From Methylobacillus gramineus (GTDB lineage Bacteria > Pseudomonadota > Gammaproteobacteria > Burkholderiales > Methylophilaceae), in NCBI RefSeq assembly GCF_020532675.1, contig NZ_JAJAVE010000003.1, positions 434,001 to 498,000 of the forward strand: a stretch of DNA of 64,000 nt, read 5' to 3'. Under the pieces are notes generated by a model that had not been told where the DNA came from, did not search any database, and was given only the letters and a program-made list of their open reading frames with translations. Position 1 is the first letter of the stretch. The number at the start of each line of letters is the position of its first letter. Of this stretch, positions 25,255-35,196 are shown piece by piece. The translations under genes and the position numbers were made by a program.

Positions 25255-25365
25255 ATGTCTGGAAATTGTGTACCGCCTTGCTCAAAGGTGGTCTGCATCG
25301 TCACGTGCGTGTCATCTGCTTCCATTAGTCTGCCATCTATCCAATCAGAAAAATCAGGTGTATTG

Positions 25366-26502
25366 ATGAAGGCAATGATTCTCGCTGCAGGTAAAGGCAC
25401 TCGTATACGCCCACTGACGTATGAGCTCCCCAAACCCATGATCCCTATTATGGGAAAACCGGTGATGGAATATCTAGTTGAGTTGCTGGCAAAACATGGT
25501 GTTAAGCAAATCATGGTCAATCTCAGTCATTTACCTCAACGCATAGAACATTATTTTGGTGATGGTCGGCGCTTTGGCGTTGAAATTGGCTATTCATTTG
25601 AGGGGTATATCCAGAAGGATGAAATGGTGCCGTTTGCCCTGGGTTCGGCTGGAGGCATGCGAAAAATCCAGGATTTTGGCGGATTTTTTGATGAAACCAC
25701 GGTGGTGTTGTGTGGTGACGCTATGATTGATCTTGATATCACAGCAGCGGTACAGGAGCACAAACGCCGTGGCGCAATGGTCAGCTTGGTGGCAAAGGAA
25801 ATGCCGTGGGAAGAGGTTTCCAGTTATGGTGTCATCGTTGCGGATGAAGATGGCCGGATTATCTCGTTTCAAGAAAAACCATCACTGGCGGAAGCGCGTT
25901 CCAATTTAATCAATACGGGTATTTATATATTTGAACCGGAAGCGTTAAATCTCATACCGGAGGGGCAGATTTTTGATATTGGCGCAGATTTGTTTCCATT
26001 GCTGGTAGAAAGTGGCGTCACGTTTCATGCAATAACGCAGGCATTTAACTGGATAGATATCGGCAAGGTCGCGGATTATTGGCATGCGATGCAGCGCGTC
26101 ATGCTTGGTGAAGTGGAGGGAATTCATATGCCAGGACGTGAAATCCGCCCTGGAGTATGGGTGGGCCTGAACACGCATATTGATTGGCGCGGAACGCAGA
26201 TCGAAGGCCCCGTTTATATTGGTTCGGGGACTTGTATAGAGGCGGGATGCCAGATTGTCGGGCCTACATGGATCGGGCATGGGTGTTATATACATGAAGA
26301 TGTGAAGTTAACGCGTAGCATCCTGTTTGAACATACACGCGTCAGGGAGGCTGTGGAGTTTGATGAGCAGATAGTGGTCGGTGATTATTGTGTTTCCAAG
26401 CACGGCAAGACTATCCGCAGTAACGAAGTGGGTCTGGAATGGATATGGTGTGATGCACGCGTGATGGATGTTATGGAACATCATGCCGCTATGGCATCTT
26501 GA
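25366..26502 (+). CDS. Sugar-phosphate nucleotidyltransferase with beta-helix tail
   Basis: 378 residues, cytoplasmic. The N-terminus has the NTP-transferase signature AAGKGTRIRPLTYELPKPMI; later come LCGDAMIDLD (metal-binding Asp region) and FQEKPSLAEARSNLINTGIY (substrate region). From about residue 255 the chain changes to left-handed beta-helix hexapeptides (GPVYIGSGTCIEAGCQIVGP, IGHGCYIHEDVKL). This is the layout of mannose-1-phosphate guanylyl- or glucose-1-phosphate thymidylyl/uridylyl-transferase relatives, so it probably makes an NDP-sugar for surface polysaccharide; the exact sugar is not decided. The ATG at 25366 has AGGTG five bases upstream and begins exactly at the nucleotide-binding loop; an in-frame start at 25255 has no such support. 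Confidence 0.85.
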   Translation: MKAMILAAGKGTRIRPLTYELPKPMIPIMGKPVMEYLVELLAKHGVKQIMVNLSHLPQRIEHYFGDGRRFGVEIGYSFEGYIQKDEMVPFALGSAGGMRKIQDFGGFFDETTVVLCGDAMIDLDITAAVQEHKRRGAMVSLVAKEMPWEEVSSYGVIVADEDGRIISFQEKPSLAEARSNLINTGIYIFEPEALNLIPEGQIFDIGADLFPLLVESGVTFHAITQAFNWIDIGKVADYWHAMQRVMLGEVEGIHMPGREIRPGVWVGLNTHIDWRGTQIEGPVYIGSGTCIEAGCQIVGPTWIGHGCYIHEDVKLTRSILFEHTRVREAVEFDEQIVVGDYCVSKHGKTIRSNEVGLEWIWCDARVMDVMEHHAAMAS

Positions 26503-26507
26503 GATGT

Positions 26508-28577
26508 TCAGCTTGCAGGCGTAATGCGTGGCAGAGTCAGCCTGAAGCAAGTGCCAAATCCAGCTTCACTGCGCACACTTAGTAAACCGCCATGTTTTTC
26601 CGCGATCATGCGAGCCACATGCAGGCCAAGTCCGGTGCCGCTCACAGTCGCAGTTGAGTCGAGGCGGGTATATTTATCGAAAATTCTTTCTTGCTGATCG
26701 GCTGCAATACCTGCGCCAAAATCCTCAATCTCCAGATGACAGAAGTGGTGACCATGGAATACTCGCGCAATCACGGGGCTGTCGGCTGGGGAGTATTTAA
26801 GTGCATTATCGATGAGGTTGGAGATCACCAGATTGATCAGGTATTGATCGCAGCGTACATGGGCTGTGGTGTCTGATAGTTCGGTTTCTATACGACGGTA
26901 ACTGAGTTCCTGATAGTGATCCACAGTGATTTGTACCAGTTGCCCGAGATCACATATTTCCTGCTGATTAACCTGGTCTGATCCCAGCGAATCCAGTTTG
27001 TCGATGGTGAGGAAATTGTCAATCATGCGACTCATGCGTTGGGTCGCGCGGCGGATCTTTTTCATGGCCGCATCAAGGATGGCCATGGTTTCTGTAGTAG
27101 GGGTATCGGGCTTTAGTAATGACAAGCGCTGAGAGGTGGTGTCGATAATTGCCAGCGGCGTGCGGAATTCATGGGATGCCATGGCAAAGAACTCCCTTTG
27201 TGCGGCCATCAATTCTTTTTTTCTTGCGAGCGTCACTTCAAGCACACTTTGTAATGCTTGCCTTTCACTGATTTCTTTGTTGAGTTCCTCATTTGCATGC
27301 GCCAATTCTTTGGTACGTTCTTCAACGCGCAGGTCTAATAGCCTTTGATTTTCTTTGGACAATTCCAAGGCCATATCTTTTGCATGAAGCTTTTTTTCTG
27401 CCTCATGCTTGGCCACATAAACTAGTCCTAGTGTAGTTAATATCAACGACAACAATGGCCATAAGATCATATTGTCCATCACGGTGTTTTGTGGGCCGAG
27501 TGGCACACCAATGTTGTGAAACATGGCGGGCATTAATGGCAGGAAGCCGAACCAGATGGCGAGTATGAATAAAAGCTTGTCATAGTGCTTGGCCAGTAAC
27601 AATTTGATGCTGGCAAAAAATAATAGGGCTAGCCCTAGTAACGCCGAACCATTGATGGCCAATCCAGAAAATGGGCATAGACCTGTGATGACGCCGACAA
27701 ACATCACCAGCTCAAAGCCAATCAGGAGATAAATAATTTTCATCAGCCTGGGATGGTGTTGCTCCAACTGAAATAATCCGCTGTAAAAAAGCAGGACTAT
27801 GGCCATGAACAAGAAATTCAAAGACTTCTGGACGGCATCTGCCAGCAAAGGTGCCAACTCAAAAGATATCTGGGCGGTACCTGCCAGGTATGCCTGCATC
27901 ATGCTGGTGATGGATTGATAGAGTGAATACAGAATGAAAATCTTGTGGCGCAACCATACCCAGAGGATGAGGGCAAAGAATGCCAAGAATAAACGCACTC
28001 CATAATAAGCACCAATCAATGTATCTGAGCGGTCATGGCTACTAATGAAATTTCGTGGCTCCCACACAGTGGCGTGAAAGTTAATGACATTGGTGGATTT
28101 CAGCCGCACATAATAGGTTTGTGCTATGTCAGTAGTGGGGTATAAGGGGAAAATAAAATTGCGATGTAAAATTGGTCGAACTGCTACTGGTTGATGATCA
28201 CCTAAGTGCATGTTGGCAAAACTGCCATCGGCTTGCGGTATAAATAGCTGGATATCATCAAGAATTGCCGGAGAGATTTCCAGCCAATACTCAGTGCTTG
28301 CCGGGCGTGAGAACGCCAAGGTAAATTTCATCCAGATGGCATCTTTGGTATATCCTGCATTCCAGTTGTAGGGCATGGCAGTAAATTGCCCCGCTTTATC
28401 CTGCGCTATGATGTCTTGCAGTGATAATGTTGCGCTGGGATCTCGCAGGTAGGAGACTGCATGCATTTTATCAAGCGCAATACCGTCCTGCATTTTGTTT
28501 GGCACCTGCAGCGCATAGGCATGCTGGGTGCACAATAGGCAGATAAATAAAACAATGCGGAAAAATGAGATTAGCAA
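26508..28577 (-). CDS. Sensor histidine kinase, 7TMR-DISM type
   Basis: 689 residues. A signal-like first helix is followed by a periplasmic DISM-type domain (about 30-180; NAGYTKDAIWMKFTL and YWLEISPAILDDIQLFI), seven transmembrane helices (about 185-395), and a coiled-coil linker (about 400-455). HisKA follows with the phospho-acceptor His469 in SHEFRTPL, and then a HATPase domain with N-box NLIDNALKYSP, G1 EDFGAGIA and G2 GTGLGLHVARMI. Everything needed for autophosphorylation is present. Such receptors typically sense carbohydrates or other small molecules. The start is TTG, because no ATG or GTG lies upstream before a stop. It is divergent from the response regulator at 28619 and ends 5 bp from the convergent nucleotidyltransferase. 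Confidence 0.9.
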   Translation of the reverse strand: MLISFFRIVLFICLLCTQHAYALQVPNKMQDGIALDKMHAVSYLRDPSATLSLQDIIAQDKAGQFTAMPYNWNAGYTKDAIWMKFTLAFSRPASTEYWLEISPAILDDIQLFIPQADGSFANMHLGDHQPVAVRPILHRNFIFPLYPTTDIAQTYYVRLKSTNVINFHATVWEPRNFISSHDRSDTLIGAYYGVRLFLAFFALILWVWLRHKIFILYSLYQSITSMMQAYLAGTAQISFELAPLLADAVQKSLNFLFMAIVLLFYSGLFQLEQHHPRLMKIIYLLIGFELVMFVGVITGLCPFSGLAINGSALLGLALLFFASIKLLLAKHYDKLLFILAIWFGFLPLMPAMFHNIGVPLGPQNTVMDNMILWPLLSLILTTLGLVYVAKHEAEKKLHAKDMALELSKENQRLLDLRVEERTKELAHANEELNKEISERQALQSVLEVTLARKKELMAAQREFFAMASHEFRTPLAIIDTTSQRLSLLKPDTPTTETMAILDAAMKKIRRATQRMSRMIDNFLTIDKLDSLGSDQVNQQEICDLGQLVQITVDHYQELSYRRIETELSDTTAHVRCDQYLINLVISNLIDNALKYSPADSPVIARVFHGHHFCHLEIEDFGAGIAADQQERIFDKYTRLDSTATVSGTGLGLHVARMIAEKHGGLLSVRSEAGFGTCFRLTLPRITPAS

Positions 28578-28618
28578 AGGCGTGCGTGTCGTGTTAATAA
28601 TTGGGCATATAGGTTTTG

Positions 28619-29365
28619 GTGGATTCTATACTTAAATTGAATATTTCTACGGATTTACGCATCATTCTGGTCGAGGATGATTTCGACCTCAGGGAAGAAA
28701 CCGAGCTGGGATTACGTGCCTTGGGTATTGATACCACCGGTGTGCCTGATGCTGCGGGCTTGTACCGCGAGCTGGTCAACAAGAAATACGATATCGCAGT
28801 CCTGGATATCGGATTGCCTGGTGAAGATGGGCTTTCCATCCTCAGGCACTTGAGGGCATCAGGCAATATGGGGATTGTCATGCTAACGGCGCGCGGCAAT
28901 CTGGATGATCGCCTGCAGGGCCTGAATGATGGTGCCGATGCCTATATGGTCAAGCCTGTGGACCTGAAGGAGCTGGCTTCAGTCTTGCTGTCATTGTCGC
29001 GTCGATTGGCAACGCGTGAAACCAATGAAGTGCTGTCCTTGCCCGCACCGCAATCAACAAAGCTGAGCTGGAAACTCAGCAAGGTGCATTGGACCTTGAT
29101 TTCTCCCGATGGCCTTTCCATTCCGCTCACTCCCAAGGAATATACCTTTCTCAGTCGGTTGGTGGAGAAGTGCGGAGAGCCAGTACCAAAATCTCATATT
29201 ATTCATGCATTTGGCGGAGATATTGATGATTTTGATTTTCACCGTGTGGAAGTGATCATTTCCCGTTTACGGCGTAAAGGCAAGGCAATTACCGGTGAGT
29301 TGCTGCCAATCAAGGCTTTGCCAGGATTTGGTTTTTCTTTCACTGATCACTGTATTTTTTCCTGA
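28619..29365 (+). CDS. Response regulator, OmpR/PhoB-like
   Basis: 248 residues. Receiver domain with acidic pocket (ILVEDDFDLREE), phospho-acceptor Asp63 (YDIAVLDIGLPGEDG), the switch Thr in VMLTARG and Lys in YMVKPVDL. The C-terminal winged helix (about 150-245; LTPKEYTFLSRLVEKCGEPV, FHRVEVIISRLRRKG) is of the Trans_reg_C type. It is divergent from the histidine kinase with about 40 bp between them, so a shared control region and a functional pair are likely. GTG at 28619 is preferred over TTG at 28616 because AGG stands five bases before it. Confidence 0.9.
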   Translation: MDSILKLNISTDLRIILVEDDFDLREETELGLRALGIDTTGVPDAAGLYRELVNKKYDIAVLDIGLPGEDGLSILRHLRASGNMGIVMLTARGNLDDRLQGLNDGADAYMVKPVDLKELASVLLSLSRRLATRETNEVLSLPAPQSTKLSWKLSKVHWTLISPDGLSIPLTPKEYTFLSRLVEKCGEPVPKSHIIHAFGGDIDDFDFHRVEVIISRLRRKGKAITGELLPIKALPGFGFSFTDHCIFS

Positions 29366-29676
29366 TTTTCTCCTTTCAGGCTTGGGTCTCGCGAGCCTGC
29401 ATTAGTCATATAGTACTAATCCTATTGATAGAGTGTGAGTCACCCTATCCGCCCTGAGTATCAGTGCTGCCTCTCCAATCCCTGTTCCAGTCAGGGTTTA
29501 CGCTCATCTTGTCTCTTGTTCTTGCAGAGCTCTCACAGTTTGACACGCATTTTTTGTGAGTATGTGTGAGTAACTGTTAATGAATCCCGTGGTGCTTATC
29601 GATAAATTCCTCCCCAGCCTATAGAGCGTCCAGCCAGGATGCCGAGGCAACAATTTCAGCCAGTGAAGTTTGGGAG
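29366..29676. other. Intergenic region before the giant surface operon
   Basis: 311 bp without a credible gene. It holds a short dyad (CAGGCT/AGCCTG, 29377-29399, no T-tract) just after the response regulator and the TTAGT-N8-ACTAA site at 29402. Beyond that I see no clear -35/-10 pair; promoter assignment stays open. Confidence 0.5.
29402..29419. promoter_or_regulatory. Candidate PEP-CTERM-regulon operator before the DUF11 gene
   Basis: TTAGTCATATAGTACTAA keeps the TTAGT/ACTAA arms of the dyad at 23128 and is itself symmetric at 7 of 9 pairs. It stands 258 bp upstream of the gene at 29677, which is not a PEP-CTERM gene. No good -10 was seen at the spacing used by the other sites. Confidence 0.4.
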
Positions 29677-32600
29677 ATGTTTGTGCATATCAATAAAAAA
29701 TGGGGACGTGTTGCGCGCATGTCTTTTGTCGCGACCATATGGCATGACCTACAGCATTGGCTGAAGAAGCCTGGTTCTTTGATGGCACAGCCTGGCGTGA
29801 CGCGAACAGGGATACTTCTACAGAAAGGCCTATTCGTTGTCTTGGCAATGATGGCATTGCCAGCATTGGCTGACGTGGATGTGCTGGTGTCCAGCATTGA
29901 TGATTCAGCTTATGACCCATCGCCACGCGGTGCGGTTGTCCGGTACAACATCCAGGTCAATAACAATGGCAGTGACCCTGCCACTGGGGTGGTCGTCAAG
30001 ATGAGTTTTCCCCCTGCGCATGGGGTGACGATGCCGAGCGCCATCATGGCAGGTGGTAACTGTGTACTCAACGGTAGTGACATGGAGTGTAGCTACACAG
30101 GCAATTTCCCTGCCTCTGGCTCTGCGGATATCGTCCTGCAGGTGGCAACAGGTGTATCCACACCCAACACTATTGTATTGACTGCCAATATCTCGGCGAC
30201 CAATGAGAGCTCAGGCAGTAGTACCAGCAATAACACGTCTACCCAGAATACGACCATCAATAACGGTGCGGATGTCCAGATCACTTCTGTCACGGGATCA
30301 CCTAACCCTGTGGTGGGCGGTGGCAACCTGACCTGGAGTATAGACGGCGGCAATGTCGGCCCGAATGATGCTGTGAATCCCATGGTGACGGTGACCTTGC
30401 CGTCTTCGCTGCAATTTGTCTCCGGGAGTGGTGGTGGCTTCAATAATTGTACGGCCAGCGGCCAGGTAGTGACTTGTCGTAACACTGCTGGCATGACATC
30501 GGGTGCGACGTTCAGTGGGTTGAACCTGGTGACCAAGGTGGTTGACGTCTCTTCAGGTAACGTCATGATCACGCCACGCATATCTTCTTCCACCGCCGAT
30601 CCTGATCTCAACAACAATCAGTTGGCCGCCAATCCGCCTATCACCATCAGTGCTGGCGCGGATTTACAGATTACCCAGACCGCCAATACCGTGCTTGCGA
30701 TATCTGAGCAGAATGTCACATTTACCTTGCAGACCCGCAATGGAGGTCCGAGCCCAGCTAGCGGTGGTGTAACGGTCACGCATGCGCTGCCAGCAGGATT
30801 TACTTTTGTATCATCCACACAGCCTGCAAATTGGAGTTGCAGTGAGGCGTCAGGACTGGTGACATGCCTTTACTCAGGCAGTTATGCGGTGGGTGCATCC
30901 AGTACCTTGAGCATCATTGCCAAGGCACCGATAGAAAATACAGCGATCACAGCGGATATTCCAGCAACAGCAACGATTGCTGCAACTGGTGCCACGATAC
31001 CAGATCCCGATACCTCGAATAATCAATCGACTGTCAATGTGAAGGTTGGCCCCAACGGATCTGTACTGCGTATCAGCAAGCAGCGGGATCCAGGTTCTGT
31101 CGTCGCACAAGGAGCATTGATCAGGAACGTCATCCGCGTGACGAATGATGGCCCAGTGGCAACCGCGGCCAATACGATCATCGCGACAGATACGCTCCAG
31201 ACGCCTGCCAATGAAGAGTTCGTCCGCTATGAGACCAACAGTGGCGCATGGGAGTGCGGCAATACTGTGCCAGGAGCCAGCCCAGCCCTGGACAGTACAG
31301 TCTCTAGCGTATCTTGTACCTATGCTCCAGCACTTGCTGTTGGGGGCGTGAGCCGTGATCTGGTGATCGTGACGCGTGCAAAGGCCAGCGGCACGACGAG
31401 CAATCAGGCGGCGGTGTCTTGTGCTTCAGGTGTCAGCACCTGCTTTCCTGTAGCTCCATTGGTGGCTTCCGTGAATGTGACAGCTCCCGCTAATTCCGTT
31501 GACCTCGCCATCACAAAAACAGCCACAACAGTCGGTGGTGAGGCCACCAGGCTGGAGTTCAATGAATCCACTCTGACATATACCCTCGAAGTGCGTAACA
31601 ACAGTGCTGTGGATGCGGTAGATATTGTGGTCAGGGATCCCATTCCTGGATGGCGTGCAGACACTTCTGTGGCTAACCTCAATACCATTGCCACAGTCAG
31701 CAACACGAATGGCTCGGATGCCACTTTTACCTGCGTCATTGTGGATACTTCCGTGCTGCAGTGTACCCAGAGTGCAGGCGTGCTGAAGCAGGGCGATGTG
31801 GCGAGGTTTGTCATTCCGGTCAGCCGCCCATTCAATGCGGGTAACCATCGTAATACAGCCACAGCGTCTTCTACGACGCAAGGGGATACCAATACCAGCA
31901 ACAATACGGCTGGTGTCGATGTCATCATCGACCCTATTGCTGATGTGCAAATGTCCTCCAAGATTGTGACGCCGAATAATGCGCGTGCAGGCACTGATGT
32001 CAGTTATGTATTGACCTTCCGTAATAACGGACCTTCCACAGCAGCCAATGTACTGGTAAGCGATACCTTCTCCATTGGATCCAGCGATCCTGGTTTTACC
32101 GTATTGCGTATTACGCCGATTGGCTGGACTTCAGGTGCGCCGGTGTGTAGCGGGCTGGTGGTCGGCCAGAATTATGGCCCTGGTTCCAATCCAGTCTTGT
32201 CTTGCCAGGGCGGCAACCTGAACAACGGCGAGCAGCGCACGATAGAGGTGCTGGTGCGCCCGAACTGGAAGACCGGGCAACAAGAAGGACAAAACTGGGT
32301 CGTCAACAACACTGCCCGCATCACGACTACTACTCCTGAAAACGTCAATGGTACTGATGGCGGCAACAATAGCCAAAGTGCAACCCTGACCATTCAGGCT
32401 GCGGCAGTGGATTTGTTGGTGAACAATATCGACAACGTGGATCCCCTGGGCTATGACTCTGCCAACAATGGCGACAATCCACAAAATGATGTGATTTACA
32501 CCATCAATGCGGTAAACAATGGGCCGTCTGTGGCAACAGGCGTCAAGTTCACCTATGCCATTACGCCGCCAGCGGGCAAGACCATTCGTTTCCTTGGCGA

Positions 32601-35196
32601 TAGTGCCATCATGGGCGGAAATCTGGGCAATAGCATTTGTAACAATATTGGCAGTACGGTCACCGGCCCCAGCACGCTGACTGTGACATGTACCTACACT
32701 GGTGCAGAGGCTGAATTTGCCAATGCGGCAAGTCGTAACCGGTATCTGACTGTGCGGATGTTAAGTGCTCCTCCATCTTCCGGAGATGTGTACAACAGCA
32801 TCGCAACGGTGATGGCGAACGAGAACGACAACAACAATAGCAATAACAGCGAGAGCGAAGCCACGACGCTGAATACCTCTGCGCCGAATAACCTGTCCTT
32901 GTCAGGCAATGTATTCGTGGATAGCAATGATAATGGGATATTCAACCGCAGCGCGGGCAATATCGAGGCTGGCATTGGTGGTGTGACCATCACGCTGTCA
33001 GGCACGACAGCTGCTGGAGAAGATATTTGTACCGTGTTGCAGAATATCCGCACGCAGAATGGCGGCAGCGCATTGCCAAGCTGCGTGGTGACGACAGATG
33101 CAGATGGTCGTTACATCTTTACCAGCTTGCCGCATTCCAATGGAGTTGGCTATACCATTACCCAAACCCAGCCAGCTGGCTATAACGATGGCAAGGATCA
33201 GGTGGGTAGCCAGGGTGCGGTTGGACATGTAGCAGGCACTATCCTGAATGCCGGTACCGATAGTTTCAATGTAGTGTTGATTGCCAGTGGTACTGGCTAC
33301 AACTTCGGTGAAATTGCCACGGCAAGCGGTACGGCCAGCATCAGCGGCCATGTCTGGCTCGATGGTGATCATGACCGCAAGTTTAATAGTGGTAGTCCCA
33401 ATGCGGCTGATCAGCCTAAAGCTGGCTGGACGGTCGAGTTGTTACGGAATGGTGACAAGGTTGCAGAAACCACCACCAATAGTGCTGGTGCCTATAGCTT
33501 TACCGGCTTGCAGCCTGGGTCTGGTTACCAGATTCTCTTCCGCGACCCGGTAGGTAACTTGTTGTGGGGGCAGGCGCGCCCCAACGAGCGTGGCTTGCCA
33601 TTTAGCGATGAAACCATTAATGCAACAGCCAACCCCAAGGGCGCGATCAGGACCGAAGGTGGTCTGGGTGGGATCACCCTGCTGGCAGGTGACAATGTCA
33701 CCGAGCATAGCTTGCCGCTTGACCCTGCCGGTGTCGTTTATGATGCAGTGACGCGCCTGCCGGTGCGTGGTGCAGTCGTCACCATCAGTGGCCCTGCGGG
33801 TTTCAACCCGGCTACCCATGTGGTGAGCGGCAATGCATCGCAGACGACAGGGGATGATGGCGCTTACCAGTTCCTGCTGAACCCTGGCTCGCCAGCGGGT
33901 GTGTATACCTTGTCCATCACCAGCTATCCAAATGGATACCTGAACCAGCCATCCACGATTATCCCGGCATGTAACGCAACCTTGCAGGTCGCTGGTACGC
34001 CAGACCCTGCGCTGGTGCAGCAAAATGATGTCGCACCAGGCGTGACGATCCAGCCCCATGACCCGACAGCTTGTGCTGTCACGACGGCGGATGGCTCGTT
34101 TGCCAATGGCAGTGGTAGCTTGGCGGCTGCCGCGACCAGGCATTACTTCAGCTTCAACCTGAATGGTGGCTCTGCCAACCTGATCAATAACCATATTCCG
34201 CTGGATCCTGGCAGCAGTGGCCTGATCCGCATTGTGAAAATCACGCCATTGGTGAATGTCGTGCGTGGTGACCTGGTGCCTTACACCATTACTGCCACCA
34301 GTACGATTGATATTGCCAGCACTGATGTCATGGATCGCTTGCCTCCTGGCTTCAAGTATCGCAGTGGCTCCGCATCCGCCAATGGCGTGCGCATCGAGCC
34401 AGAAGTGAATGGACGCGATATCACCTGGAAGAATCAAAGCTTTACGTCTGGTGAAACCAAGACATACAAGCTGATCCTGGTAGTGGGTACTGGTGTGGGC
34501 GAGGGCCAATACATCAATCAGGCCTGGGCTCAAAACAGTGGCGGGATTCTCTCCAACATCGGCTCCGCAACGGTAAAGGTCACGCCAGATCCGACCTTCG
34601 ATTGTTCCGACATCATCGGCAAGGTCTTCGATGACAAGAATGCCAATGGCTATCAGGACCAAGGTGAGCCCGGCATTGCCAATGTGCGGGTAGTCACTGC
34701 ACGCGGCTTGCTGGTCACCACCGATGCCGAAGGGCGCTTCCATGTGACGTGTGCCGACATCCCCAATATGGATAGGGGGGCCAACTTTGTCATGAAGCTG
34801 GATGAGCGCACGTTGCCATCAGGGTATCGCGTCACTACGGAGAATCCGCGTGACGTCCGTGTCACCCGAGGAAAAATGGTCAAGCTCAACTTTGGCGCCA
34901 CCGTGCATCGCGTTGTCCGCTTGGATGTCAACGATAGCGCATTTGAGCCGGAAGCCAATGAGTTGAAGCCGCAGTGGCAGCAGGCATTCGCCGACATGGT
35001 GAAGCAACTGGATGGCCGTCCATCGGTATTACGCATTGCCTACGATCCGGGCGGTGGCGGAGAGCACCTTGCCAAGAAGCGGCTGGATAGTGTAGCCAAG
35101 GCTGCGCGCAAACTCTGGAAAGATACGCATCACAATAATAAGGATGAAGCAGCCTTCCCGCTGATCATCGAGACAGCAGTGGAGGACAAGCCATGA
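29677..35196 (+). CDS. Giant DUF11/SdrD-like repeat surface protein
   Basis: 1839 residues. A long N-terminal region precedes a hydrophobic signal core (LFVVLAMMALPALA, end near residue 66). At least seven DUF11-like beta-sandwich repeats follow (about 67-1060), recognisable by recurrent units such as VRYNIQVNNNGSDPATGVVV, LTFRNNGPSTAANVLVSDTF and TASSTTQGDTNTSNNTA. After that come SdrD B-like domains (LSGNVFVDSNDNGIF, ISGHVWLDGDHDRKF, IIGKVFDDKNANGYQDQGEP). The last about 100 residues (DVNDSAFEPEANELKPQW.., HLAKKRLDSVAKAARKLW) look like a degenerate OmpA-type fold. GGGAG abuts the ATG at 29677 and would better serve the GTG at 29683. It overlaps the next gene by four bases (ATGA), so the two are coupled. 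Adhesion or envelope scaffolding is likely. Confidence 0.85.
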   Translation: MFVHINKKWGRVARMSFVATIWHDLQHWLKKPGSLMAQPGVTRTGILLQKGLFVVLAMMALPALADVDVLVSSIDDSAYDPSPRGAVVRYNIQVNNNGSDPATGVVVKMSFPPAHGVTMPSAIMAGGNCVLNGSDMECSYTGNFPASGSADIVLQVATGVSTPNTIVLTANISATNESSGSSTSNNTSTQNTTINNGADVQITSVTGSPNPVVGGGNLTWSIDGGNVGPNDAVNPMVTVTLPSSLQFVSGSGGGFNNCTASGQVVTCRNTAGMTSGATFSGLNLVTKVVDVSSGNVMITPRISSSTADPDLNNNQLAANPPITISAGADLQITQTANTVLAISEQNVTFTLQTRNGGPSPASGGVTVTHALPAGFTFVSSTQPANWSCSEASGLVTCLYSGSYAVGASSTLSIIAKAPIENTAITADIPATATIAATGATIPDPDTSNNQSTVNVKVGPNGSVLRISKQRDPGSVVAQGALIRNVIRVTNDGPVATAANTIIATDTLQTPANEEFVRYETNSGAWECGNTVPGASPALDSTVSSVSCTYAPALAVGGVSRDLVIVTRAKASGTTSNQAAVSCASGVSTCFPVAPLVASVNVTAPANSVDLAITKTATTVGGEATRLEFNESTLTYTLEVRNNSAVDAVDIVVRDPIPGWRADTSVANLNTIATVSNTNGSDATFTCVIVDTSVLQCTQSAGVLKQGDVARFVIPVSRPFNAGNHRNTATASSTTQGDTNTSNNTAGVDVIIDPIADVQMSSKIVTPNNARAGTDVSYVLTFRNNGPSTAANVLVSDTFSIGSSDPGFTVLRITPIGWTSGAPVCSGLVVGQNYGPGSNPVLSCQGGNLNNGEQRTIEVLVRPNWKTGQQEGQNWVVNNTARITTTTPENVNGTDGGNNSQSATLTIQAAAVDLLVNNIDNVDPLGYDSANNGDNPQNDVIYTINAVNNGPSVATGVKFTYAITPPAGKTIRFLGDSAIMGGNLGNSICNNIGSTVTGPSTLTVTCTYTGAEAEFANAASRNRYLTVRMLSAPPSSGDVYNSIATVMANENDNNNSNNSESEATTLNTSAPNNLSLSGNVFVDSNDNGIFNRSAGNIEAGIGGVTITLSGTTAAGEDICTVLQNIRTQNGGSALPSCVVTTDADGRYIFTSLPHSNGVGYTITQTQPAGYNDGKDQVGSQGAVGHVAGTILNAGTDSFNVVLIASGTGYNFGEIATASGTASISGHVWLDGDHDRKFNSGSPNAADQPKAGWTVELLRNGDKVAETTTNSAGAYSFTGLQPGSGYQILFRDPVGNLLWGQARPNERGLPFSDETINATANPKGAIRTEGGLGGITLLAGDNVTEHSLPLDPAGVVYDAVTRLPVRGAVVTISGPAGFNPATHVVSGNASQTTGDDGAYQFLLNPGSPAGVYTLSITSYPNGYLNQPSTIIPACNATLQVAGTPDPALVQQNDVAPGVTIQPHDPTACAVTTADGSFANGSGSLAAAATRHYFSFNLNGGSANLINNHIPLDPGSSGLIRIVKITPLVNVVRGDLVPYTITATSTIDIASTDVMDRLPPGFKYRSGSASANGVRIEPEVNGRDITWKNQSFTSGETKTYKLILVVGTGVGEGQYINQAWAQNSGGILSNIGSATVKVTPDPTFDCSDIIGKVFDDKNANGYQDQGEPGIANVRVVTARGLLVTTDAEGRFHVTCADIPNMDRGANFVMKLDERTLPSGYRVTTENPRDVRVTRGKMVKLNFGATVHRVVRLDVNDSAFEPEANELKPQWQQAFADMVKQLDGRPSVLRIAYDPGGGGEHLAKKRLDSVAKAARKLWKDTHHNNKDEAAFPLIIETAVEDKP

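Noticed and set aside
25325-25342. TTAGTC before the nucleotidyltransferase as an operator
   Set aside because: Only the left arm is present; no symmetric right arm.
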